A stretch of 9,573 bases of DNA from CAZYJD01 sp964647785 (GTDB taxonomy: Bacteria; Bacteroidota; Bacteroidia; NS11-12g; UBA9320): NCBI GenBank assembly GCA_964647785.1, contig CAZYJD010000078.1, positions 1-9,573 of the forward strand. The letters are read 5' to 3'. The notes beneath the pieces were generated by a model, which saw nothing but the letters and a program-made list of their open reading frames with translations, did not search any database and was not told where the DNA came from. The translations under genes were made by a program, and so were the position numbers. Shown here piece after piece: positions 1-6,108 of the stretch. How positions within the stretch are numbered: the first letter of the stretch is position 1; the number at the start of each line of letters is the position of its first letter.

Positions 1-30
1 TTGCCTAAATAACGTTGACCGTTATGTCTG
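1..30. repeat. Left copy of a ~30-bp dispersed inverted repeat
   Basis: The reverse complement of this stretch matches 9297-9326 at 27 of 30 positions, including an uninterrupted 18-base identity (2-19 against 9308-9325). The core contains aacgttgac. The two copies lie about 9.3 kb apart in opposite orientation. No transposase or integrase lies between them, so a dispersed intergenic repeat is a better reading than transposon ends. The copy may be cut by the window edge. Confidence 0.75.
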
Positions 31-54
31 AGCTCTGAGCTCTGCGCTCTGAGC
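27..54. repeat. Heptanucleotide tandem repeat (tctgagc)x4
   Basis: Four back-to-back 7-base units: tctgagc twice, the variant tctgcgc, then tctgagc. The reverse complement unit, gctcaga, is the same one found directly after queA at 9043-9070, so the two arrays are in opposite orientation. The array lies just downstream of the end of the YbhN-like gene and next to the palindrome at 62-77. It contains no coding signal. Confidence 0.85.
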
Positions 55-61
55 TTCTGAT

Positions 62-84
62 CCCGATAGCTATCGGGACTGAGC
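62..84. repeat. Palindromic repeat CCCGATAGCTATCGGG with actgagc flank
   Basis: 62-77 is a perfect 16-base palindrome. With its flank (72-84) it shares a 13-base block, gctcagtcccgat on the other strand, exactly with 9553-9565 and with one mismatch with 9064-9076. It carries the stop codon and last four sense codons (A-Q-S-R) of the YbhN-like gene. It could form a transcript hairpin at the end of the minus-strand operon, but no U-run follows, so I do not call it an intrinsic terminator. A REP-like intergenic repeat fits better. Confidence 0.8.
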
Positions 85-975
85 CCTGCGCCCCATCCAG
101 TCCAACGGAATGCCGGGCAGCGATCCGAGGATGGTGGAAATGGAGAACAAGATGGCTGTTTGCACCATCACCTGTTCATTCATGCCGAGCCAGAGTGCCA
201 TGCCCCCAAACACGGCTTCACGCGCGCCAATTCCGCCCAAAAAAACCGGAATGGCTGTAGCAACGGAAGAGCTGAAGAAAATCAACATCAAACTGGGATA
301 ATGCTCCGGAAAAGTGAGCAAGCCACCTTCCAAAGAGGAGGCAAACATTAAAATAGCGAGCGCTTGCAAAAATTGAACGGCAAGCGCAAGCAAGAGTGTG
401 GCGCTGAAAAAAGACCGATACTGTTTGCTGATCCAGCGCAACAGCAGCCAGCTTATTAACACCCCCATAGCGCTCAGCAGGTAATACCAATGCCGGTAGG
501 GCCAGCTTCCCGGTAAATCCACCACCGAGGCCAGAAACACAATCAGTACGGCAATGGCCAGCAATCCGCTTAGGCGATCGTACAACAAGGCGCGCAGCAC
601 TTTCTTCACCTTCACACCGAATTTCCCTGAAAATAAAATGGCTTTGTAAGCATCGCCGCCTACCCCGCCCGGCAGAAACAGGTTGTAAGCCATGCCCACA
701 AAATACAAACGCAGGTTGTAGCCAAACGGGAGGTCCATTTCTTCTGCCCGACAGATGTAACCCAGCCGAACAACAGAAACCACCTGCGAAAGGATGAACA
801 AACCGAAGCCACTCCAGAAATAAAGCGGATTCAGATTCCGTATGGACTCCATACTCTGTCTGAAATCAATTTTGGTGAACACAAAATAGAGCGCCAAGGC
901 CGATACGGCAATCTTCAGCGCGTACTTCCCCAGCCGTTTGTAAGATTTTTTTGCCGGACTTTCCTGCTCGTTCAT
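70..975 (-). CDS. YbhN/UPF0104-family (PF03706) multi-pass membrane protein, flippase-like
   Basis: A 301-residue integral membrane protein with about seven or eight hydrophobic segments after a short basic N-terminus. Family hallmarks are LPGGVGGDAYK at 101-111, DRLSGL at 133-138 and the late GGIGAREAVFGG at 247-258, all typical of PF03706 (the lysylphosphatidylglycerol synthase membrane region, TIGR00374 family). There is no catalytic synthase domain, so lysyl-lipid synthesis is not implied. I chose the ATG at 975 because it overlaps the stop of the upstream glycosyltransferase as ATGA, implying translational coupling. An in-frame ATG at 1137 would add 54 low-complexity, His-rich residues inside that gene. 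The family is often called flippase-like, and in archaeal AglD a GT2 domain is joined to a similar membrane region. A role in moving or presenting a lipid-linked sugar is therefore inferred from context, not shown. The last residues and stop lie in a palindromic repeat. Confidence 0.85.
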   Translation of the reverse strand: MNEQESPAKKSYKRLGKYALKIAVSALALYFVFTKIDFRQSMESIRNLNPLYFWSGFGLFILSQVVSVVRLGYICRAEEMDLPFGYNLRLYFVGMAYNLFLPGGVGGDAYKAILFSGKFGVKVKKVLRALLYDRLSGLLAIAVLIVFLASVVDLPGSWPYRHWYYLLSAMGVLISWLLLRWISKQYRSFFSATLLLALAVQFLQALAILMFASSLEGGLLTFPEHYPSLMLIFFSSSVATAIPVFLGGIGAREAVFGGMALWLGMNEQVMVQTAILFSISTILGSLPGIPLDWMGRRAQSR

Positions 976-1931
976 GATGCGCTTCCCGCCTGATGAACTT
1001 CCCGGATGCTGTAGGTTTTCTTGTTCTGCGATTCGTAGTAAGTGCGCATGAGTATTTCTGCAATGATGCCAATGGTGATGAGTTGTATGCCGCCCAGCAG
1101 CAACAAAATGCCCAGCAGCAACATCGGCTTGCCCCAAATGTCAGCACCCATCAGTTTGCGAACCAAGAAATAGAAGTTGATCATCACCCCAATGCCAAAG
1201 GTTACAAAGCCCAAGGTGCCGAAAAGGTGCATGGGCTTTTGCATGTATTTGCGCAGGAACACCATGAGCATAAGATCGCTGATGACTTTAAAGGTGCGGT
1301 TGAGGTTGTATTTAGAGGCGCCGTGAATACGCGGATGATGTTTCACCGCCACCTGGGTGATTCGCGCGCCCTGCAAGCTGGCCAGCACCGGAATGAAGCG
1401 GTGCAGTTCGCCATAGAGGCTTAAGCCTTTGGCAATGTCTTTCCTGAACACCTTCAGCGTGCAGCCGTAATCGCGTATGCGCACATTGGTGCTTCTTCTG
1501 ATGATGGAATTGGCAATCTGACTGGGTATTTTCCGCAGAAACATGCCGTCTTTTCGGTTCACCCGCTCACCGGCCACCAGATCCCAATGCCCGTCTTTTA
1601 AAGTCTGCAACATCATGGGGATGTCGCCGGGGTCGTTCTGCAGGTCGCCATCCAGAGTTACCACATATTCGCCCTCTGTTTGGTCAATACCGGCCTGCAT
1701 GGCCGTGCTCTGCCCGAAATTCTTCATCAGTTCCACCACCCTGATCCGCTCATTGGGGTAAGAACGAATGCGCTCAATGGTGCGGTCGGTAGATCCATCA
1801 TCGACAAAAATAACTTCGTATGAAGGCTGCTCCTTCAGGGCTTCGGTAATGGCATCGCAAAGGGGATGAATGTTGTCTTCTTCATTCATCACCGCAATTA
1901 CAAGTGAGAGTTCCGGTTTATTTTGATTCAT
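972..1931 (-). CDS. GT2 glycosyltransferase, polyprenyl-phosphate sugar synthase type (GtrB/ArnC/DPM1-like)
   Basis: A 319-residue protein with an N-terminal cytoplasmic GT-A domain and two C-terminal transmembrane helices at about 236-258 and 268-293. Visible motifs are VDDGSTD at 43-49 (nucleotide-sugar binding), DGDLQ at 94-98 (the DXD-type metal site), GELHRFIP at 174-181 and RIHGASKY at 201-208, the last two typical of dolichol- and undecaprenyl-phosphate glycosyltransferases. Length and layout match GtrB, ArnC and bacterial DPM1-like enzymes, which move a sugar from a nucleotide donor to polyprenyl phosphate on the inner face of the membrane. The start at 1931 overlaps the end of the ArnT-like gene by 14 bases, and the stop overlaps the next start by 4, so all three genes are almost certainly one operon. 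Which sugar is used cannot be told from the sequence. Confidence 0.92.
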   Translation of the reverse strand: MNQNKPELSLVIAVMNEEDNIHPLCDAITEALKEQPSYEVIFVDDGSTDRTIERIRSYPNERIRVVELMKNFGQSTAMQAGIDQTEGEYVVTLDGDLQNDPGDIPMMLQTLKDGHWDLVAGERVNRKDGMFLRKIPSQIANSIIRRSTNVRIRDYGCTLKVFRKDIAKGLSLYGELHRFIPVLASLQGARITQVAVKHHPRIHGASKYNLNRTFKVISDLMLMVFLRKYMQKPMHLFGTLGFVTFGIGVMINFYFLVRKLMGADIWGKPMLLLGILLLLGGIQLITIGIIAEILMRTYYESQNKKTYSIREVHQAGSAS

Positions 1932-3576
1932 GGGCTGCTTTTGGGTGTTCGGGCATTTTCGGGAAATACCGTTTAAACTTCAGCAATTTAAAAGGTTTAT
2001 GCTCAAACCTCCGAACAAATTCGAAATGTACGTCTTCATTGGAGGGGTCGTGTAATACATCGGCGGGACAAAGATACCACTCCTGCAAATGGAAGTCGGA
2101 GGTCTTCATGGGCACCACCCTTTGTTTCTGAAGGCTCATGTACCAGGCCATGTTCAGGTGTACATTGCTGTGATACATGGCCAGGGACTCACCGGAAGTA
2201 ATTTCCGCTATTTGCAAGGCTTCTTTTTTCTCACTGCTGTAATAGCTGTTTTGCTCCCGTTCGGGCAAAACACTGATGTTGAACAAGATGCGTGCGGAGA
2301 GAAGAATGAAAAGCAATTTGGCCCACCACAAATGGTGCTCTTGTTTGAAAACCACCTCAAAGAGAATGGGCAGGGCAATCAATATCCCGGCCACCACATA
2401 ATCGTATTGGCCCATGGGCAGGTGGTGGGAGAGCACCAATAAAATGAGTGCAGATGCCACCGCAATGAGCCCGATGCCCGATTGAAGAGCGGTGTTGATG
2501 CGCTGCAATTGTTTTGCATTCAAGGCCTCCATGCGATCGAAAAAAGCGCCGATGAATGGAATGATGAACAGCGGCATGAGCATGAACAAATAGCGGGCAC
2601 GGTTATCGGGCGAAAGCCAGTAAATGATGATGTTGGCACCCAAAATGATGAGGCAGAAGCGGTAGAAGTTATTTTGCCATAAACGCTTCCTGAATGTTGG
2701 CGTTATCAGCAGCACCAGCAGCAATCCCCAGGGCAGGGTGTCACGTACAAAATCGAGCGGAAATTGAAACAGGTGTTGAATGCTTTGCCAGAAGGATTTC
2801 TCGGCAATGGTGCGGCTGCTGGATTCACTCCAAAGATTTTGCAGATAGGCAAATGCATCGGCTTGCTGATGATAGCTCAGAAAATAGCTGCCCACCAGCA
2901 AAATGAACAATCCGGCTCCGGCAAAGGAGGCTGGGTGAAATAACTTTTTAAATGCCTTTTTATAAATGAACCAGGCCAGAAGCGTAAAGCCCTGAAAAAC
3001 CAGACTGGGATATCCCTTGAGCATGAACCCGATGGCCGTGAGAAACCAGGAGTACATAAAGAGCCGCCACCATTTTTGTTGATTGAAAAAGCGGAAGATG
3101 ACAAAAAAACCGGTCAAATGTACCAGGGAATAAAGGAGATCGATATGTCCCAACAGGCTGCTGTAAAACAGCAAATTGCCGGTGGTGGCAAAGGCAAAAG
3201 CCGATAAAAACGCAACTTCCCTCCGCAAGCCGTTCAACAGGCATTGTTTCCAAATGAGCCACATCATGGCGTAGAGTGAGAGAAGGCTTGGCAGGCGAAT
3301 CAACCACTCGGAATGCGAGTGACTGAATTTGAAAATAGCCAGCAGAATCCAGTTGTAGAGGGGCGGTTTATTCAGGTAAAGCAAGCCATTCACATGTGGA
3401 ACCAGGGCGTTGCCGCTCAATTCCATTTCCAGCGCCACCAGCGCGCGAATGGGCTCATCGGCCATCAGGGGCATCAGGCCCAAATGCAGCCAAAATGCCG
3501 GTATGCTAAGCAGCATCAACCACCAAAATGGATGATTTAGTTCCTTGCGGATGATTTGAAGATTGCCCCTGCCCAT
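1918..3576 (-). CDS. ArnT-like GT-C family glycosyltransferase (GT39/GT83 type)
   Basis: A 552-residue polytopic protein, the size expected for ArnT and bacterial PMT-like enzymes. After the first membrane helix (about 18-38), the first outer loop carries the acidic pair D40-E41 in LMADEPIRALVALEM and then LYLNKPPLYNW at 67-76. This matches the GT-C pattern in which an early Asp and the loop Lys (K70 here) act at the active site. N69 stands where ArnT proteins usually have Glu. About ten more hydrophobic segments follow, then a soluble tail from about 437 to 552. Enzymes of this type take a sugar from polyprenyl phosphate on the outer face and attach it to lipid A, protein or glycan. It is the first gene of the minus-strand operon, and the GT2 enzyme encoded next would make its donor. 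The start at 3576 follows a TACTTTTG -7 box by seven bases. The acceptor is unknown, and arnT is not assigned. Confidence 0.87.
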   Translation of the reverse strand: MGRGNLQIIRKELNHPFWWLMLLSIPAFWLHLGLMPLMADEPIRALVALEMELSGNALVPHVNGLLYLNKPPLYNWILLAIFKFSHSHSEWLIRLPSLLSLYAMMWLIWKQCLLNGLRREVAFLSAFAFATTGNLLFYSSLLGHIDLLYSLVHLTGFFVIFRFFNQQKWWRLFMYSWFLTAIGFMLKGYPSLVFQGFTLLAWFIYKKAFKKLFHPASFAGAGLFILLVGSYFLSYHQQADAFAYLQNLWSESSSRTIAEKSFWQSIQHLFQFPLDFVRDTLPWGLLLVLLITPTFRKRLWQNNFYRFCLIILGANIIIYWLSPDNRARYLFMLMPLFIIPFIGAFFDRMEALNAKQLQRINTALQSGIGLIAVASALILLVLSHHLPMGQYDYVVAGILIALPILFEVVFKQEHHLWWAKLLFILLSARILFNISVLPEREQNSYYSSEKKEALQIAEITSGESLAMYHSNVHLNMAWYMSLQKQRVVPMKTSDFHLQEWYLCPADVLHDPSNEDVHFEFVRRFEHKPFKLLKFKRYFPKMPEHPKAAHESK

Positions 3577-3583
3577 CGGGCTG

Positions 3584-3591
3584 CAAAAGTA
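3584..3591 (-). promoter_or_regulatory. Bacteroidota -7 promoter box TACTTTTG for the glycosyltransferase operon
   Basis: On the minus strand this reads TACTTTTG, a full match to the TAnnTTTG consensus. Only seven bases separate it from the ATG at 3576, so transcription would begin within a few bases of the start codon. No good TTG -33 element is visible at the usual distance, so the call rests on the -7 box and its position. Confidence 0.5.
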
Positions 3592-3641
3592 GCCAATTCG
3601 CCATTTTTGAATCCGCAGGAAAGATTTAGAACGAAAGATGA

Positions 3642-3649
3642 TAATTTTG
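3642..3649 (+). promoter_or_regulatory. Bacteroidota -7 promoter box TAATTTTG for the 620-residue T9SS protein
   Basis: TAATTTTG matches TAnnTTTG fully and sits four bases before the ATG at 3654. Its TAA is also the in-frame stop upstream of that ATG, so the coding region cannot begin further upstream. If this is the real promoter, the mRNA is leaderless or nearly so. No clear -33 TTG lies at the usual distance. The divergent promoter at 3584-3591 is about 50 bases away. Confidence 0.5.
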
Positions 3650-3653
3650 GGGA

Positions 3654-5516
3654 ATGCGATTGACGTTTTTAATCATATTAGGATGGGTCAGTGAGATGGG
3701 ATTTGCCCAATTCGAGGCTAAAAAAAGTGAAATTCATGCGTTCCCTCTGATGCATACCGTCAGAATGGATACCTTATCGGCTCCTGCCATCTATGAGGTG
3801 TTGGAATCTCCTGCACATGACAGGAAGGGAGGCAATCTTAAAGAACGACTGGATGATCAGAAATTACAGACATCCCGGAGACTCAAGAAAACAGAAAACA
3901 ATCGCTACCTCGAGCGATCCGAAGATTTAAGCCCTGAGGTCAAAGATGGGTATCTTGGTATTGCTATAGCAGCGGGAGTTCCAAACGACAACAGCATCGC
4001 CGTTTCAAACGATGGTAAGGTGATCAGCGCACTCAATACCTGGGTTGTTTTGCTTGAAGAGAACGGCCAAATACTTTCAACCCGAAGTTTAGGCGCATTT
4101 GCGAGAGGAGCGCTGGGCCGACTCGATCGTTTTTATGATCCCAAAGTGCTTTATGACCCCCAGAATGATCGGTTTATTTTGGTATTTCTAGAAGGAAACG
4201 CATCAGCAGATTCCCGCATAGTGGTAGGGTTTTCAAAAACCAGTGATCCTTCAGCGGAATGGAATTTTTATGCATTGAACGGCACGCCTTTCGGGGGAAA
4301 GTTCTGGTCTGATTATCCGATTGTTGGGATCAATGAACAGGATTTGTTCATTACGGTAAATATACTTCGCGACAGCGTGTCTTGGCAAGAAGGCTTTGAA
4401 GAATCGGTGATTTGGCAGGTCCACAAAGAGGATGGTTATCGCGGGGATTCGCTCAGAACCTCTTTGTGGAGTGATATTGCATTCAACAACAAGCCTGTTT
4501 GGAGCATATGCGCCGTACAACCTGCAGAGGGAGGGGTGAACAGCGATATGTATTTTTTATCTGTAAGACCGGCAGATGAAAAAAATGATACCGTATTCAT
4601 GCACCACATCAGCGATCATTTGCTATCCGGCCGGGCGAAATTCAGCAGCCAAATACTGAAGAGTGAATTGGCCTATGGATTACCACCTTCGGCCATGCAG
4701 CCCACCCCTTTGGATACCCCCATGTTGCAAACCAATGATGCGAGGGTACTCAGTGCGGTGCTTCAAAATAATAAGATTCAGTATGTGCAAACCACTTCTT
4801 TGCCGGAGAGCATGCGTTCGGGAATCCTTCACAGTGTGATTGATGATGTTGAATCCAGGCCGGTGATTCGCTCACATTATATTCAAACCGACAGTCTGGA
4901 ATTGGCCTATCCCAGTATTGCGTGGATAGGCGACACGGATAATCCTCAGGCAACAGCCATCACATTCAGCCACAGCAGTGAAGATGTGTTGCCCGGAACT
5001 TCGGTGATCATTCACAACAGAATGAATGAGGGGCCATCCCTTTACAGTCCGCTTTTTAGAACCAAAGAAGGAGATGGTTATATTGACCATCCAAATTTAC
5101 ATGGCAATGAACGTTGGGGAGACTATACGCAAGTACAAAAACGATACAACAAACCAGGAGAGTTTTGGCTGAGTGGTACTTTTGGAAACGATCTCAATTT
5201 ATATGGCACTTGGGTCAGTGCTCTGGAGGTCAGTTTTGATTTAAATTTAGGGGGGGATGTATTGTTGAATAAAGCATACCCGATTCCCGCCGGTCGTTTT
5301 TTAACCCTCGAATTTGACCTAAAAGAAGGAGATGAAGATGTTCTAATTGATTTTGATCTCATTAACATGGAAGGGAAAGTAGTTGAACAATTTCGCCTTG
5401 GACCCTTGAATGGAGGCTACCATAAAAAAACGCTGAGTTTGCCAATATTACCTGCCGGGATGTACGTGATTCGCAATAATTATGGCCTGGCCAATCGGAA
5501 AATTATGATAGAGTAA
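3654..5516 (+). CDS. Secreted T9SS cargo protein with propeller-like core and type A sorting domain
   Basis: A 620-residue exported protein. Residues 1-18 form a signal peptide, probably cut at GFA|Q19. The C-terminal 80-odd residues (about 540-620) are a type A T9SS sorting domain: AYPIP at 541-545 (usually AYPNP), a central NMEGKVV, then LPAGMYVIR and a terminal KIMIE. Such proteins cross the outer membrane by T9SS and are released or anchored after the domain is cut. The core has NDNSIAV (111-117), FYDPKVLYDPQNDRF (160-174), WSDYPIVGINEQDLFITVN (218-236) and RWGDYT (487-492). This motif order recalls a family of large secreted propeller-like proteins with no settled activity. No catalytic motif is evident, and there is a single Cys (286). 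The ATG at 3654 is the only start that keeps the signal peptide. It is transcribed divergently from the glycosyltransferase operon and may stand alone. Confidence 0.85.
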   Translation: MRLTFLIILGWVSEMGFAQFEAKKSEIHAFPLMHTVRMDTLSAPAIYEVLESPAHDRKGGNLKERLDDQKLQTSRRLKKTENNRYLERSEDLSPEVKDGYLGIAIAAGVPNDNSIAVSNDGKVISALNTWVVLLEENGQILSTRSLGAFARGALGRLDRFYDPKVLYDPQNDRFILVFLEGNASADSRIVVGFSKTSDPSAEWNFYALNGTPFGGKFWSDYPIVGINEQDLFITVNILRDSVSWQEGFEESVIWQVHKEDGYRGDSLRTSLWSDIAFNNKPVWSICAVQPAEGGVNSDMYFLSVRPADEKNDTVFMHHISDHLLSGRAKFSSQILKSELAYGLPPSAMQPTPLDTPMLQTNDARVLSAVLQNNKIQYVQTTSLPESMRSGILHSVIDDVESRPVIRSHYIQTDSLELAYPSIAWIGDTDNPQATAITFSHSSEDVLPGTSVIIHNRMNEGPSLYSPLFRTKEGDGYIDHPNLHGNERWGDYTQVQKRYNKPGEFWLSGTFGNDLNLYGTWVSALEVSFDLNLGGDVLLNKAYPIPAGRFLTLEFDLKEGDEDVLIDFDLINMEGKVVEQFRLGPLNGGYHKKTLSLPILPAGMYVIRNNYGLANRKIMIE

Positions 5517-5618
5517 GCGTTGTGTATATGGACATGCCTGTTCCATGAACGTCACCTTCAGATTGCTTTGACAGCTTGCTAAAAACGAAATTAGAAGTGC
5601 GTTATTTGACATTCAAGA

Positions 5619-5646
5619 TTTGGAATTCTCATTTTTTTTTTTTTTG
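5619..5646 (+). promoter_or_regulatory. Possible promoter with a 14-base T tract
   Basis: A run of 14 T (5632-5645) ending in G lies 28 bases before the ATG at 5674. The end of the run, TTTTTTTG at 5639-5646, matches TAnnTTTG except for one base, and TTTG at 5619-5622 could serve as the -33 element with a 16-base spacer, just under the usual 17-23. Most of the T run would then lie in the spacer, where slippage would change promoter spacing. This is inference from position. Confidence 0.35.
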
Positions 5647-5673
5647 TTTCGATGGCGTCTTAATGAAAACAAA

Positions 5674-6099
5674 ATGAAAAAAACATTATTTGTGTTGTTG
5701 GCTTTTCTAGGAATGGCCGCAATGGAAGTGAAGGCGCAGGCACCAAATGCCAGAGAGGGTGGGTGTCCTTCAAAAAGTATTGGAGGTTTTAATGTAAATC
5801 AAGGAATACTGCGGATTTGGTGTTTCTATTGTGAAGATATCAAAACATTTGATCAAAATGGAAATCTTGTAGCAAACCATACGTGCGACAGAACAGAGCC
5901 CAGGCATTATTCTCAAGGTCTTTGTTTGACTTGCATTACCGTGACACCCTATAATGGGCCACTTGGTGACCCAACGAGACCAAGGTTAACGGTTACATTT
6001 GTACCAACCGGCACTTCTTGGGTTGTATATGGAGATACTGCCAATAGTTGGGGGGATGTTGACGCAACTTATTGGGATCTTGAATTAATAGGAGGTTAG
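5674..6099 (+). CDS. Small secreted six-cysteine protein of unknown function
   Basis: A 141-residue protein that I do not recognise. Residues 1-21 are a clear signal peptide (MKKTLFVLLAFLGMAAMEVKA) with Q22 after the cut site, as is common in this phylum. The mature part of about 120 residues has six Cys at 31, 50, 53, 71, 84 and 87, including two CxxC pairs (CFYC and CLTC). Three disulfides or a metal site are possible. The rest is rich in Thr, Gly, Asn and aromatics (TSWVVYGDTANSWGDVDATYWDLEL), suggesting a small beta domain. It has no lipobox and no T9SS sorting domain, so it may stay in the periplasm. I chose the ATG at 5674 because an in-frame TTG at 5620 would put a poly-Phe stretch encoded by the T run ahead of the signal peptide. 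The next gene begins nine bases after the stop, so the two are probably co-transcribed. Confidence 0.75.
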   Translation: MKKTLFVLLAFLGMAAMEVKAQAPNAREGGCPSKSIGGFNVNQGILRIWCFYCEDIKTFDQNGNLVANHTCDRTEPRHYSQGLCLTCITVTPYNGPLGDPTRPRLTVTFVPTGTSWVVYGDTANSWGDVDATYWDLELIGG

Positions 6100-6108
6100 A
6101 ATCATTCA

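Noticed and set aside
976..1137. N-terminal extension of the YbhN-like protein to an ATG at 1137
   Set aside because: It would add 54 His/Gly-rich residues lying out of frame inside the glycosyltransferase gene. The ATG at 975 gives the normal family N-terminus and a 4-base ATGA overlap.
993..1424. 143-residue plus-strand reading frame opposite the GT2 gene
   Set aside because: It is antisense to a clearly conserved glycosyltransferase, has no family resemblance and is rich in His and Gln. It is a shadow frame.
2089..2442. 117-residue plus-strand reading frame opposite the ArnT-like gene
   Set aside because: It is antisense to membrane-segment codons of the GT-C gene, with no promoter and no recognisable domain.
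5528..5546. Terminator hairpin after the 620-residue T9SS gene
   Set aside because: atggaca can pair with tgttccat only with a bulge, the stem is short, and no T run follows.
5620..5673. TTG start at 5620 for the six-Cys protein
   Set aside because: It would translate the T run as poly-Phe ahead of a standard signal peptide that begins at the ATG at 5674.
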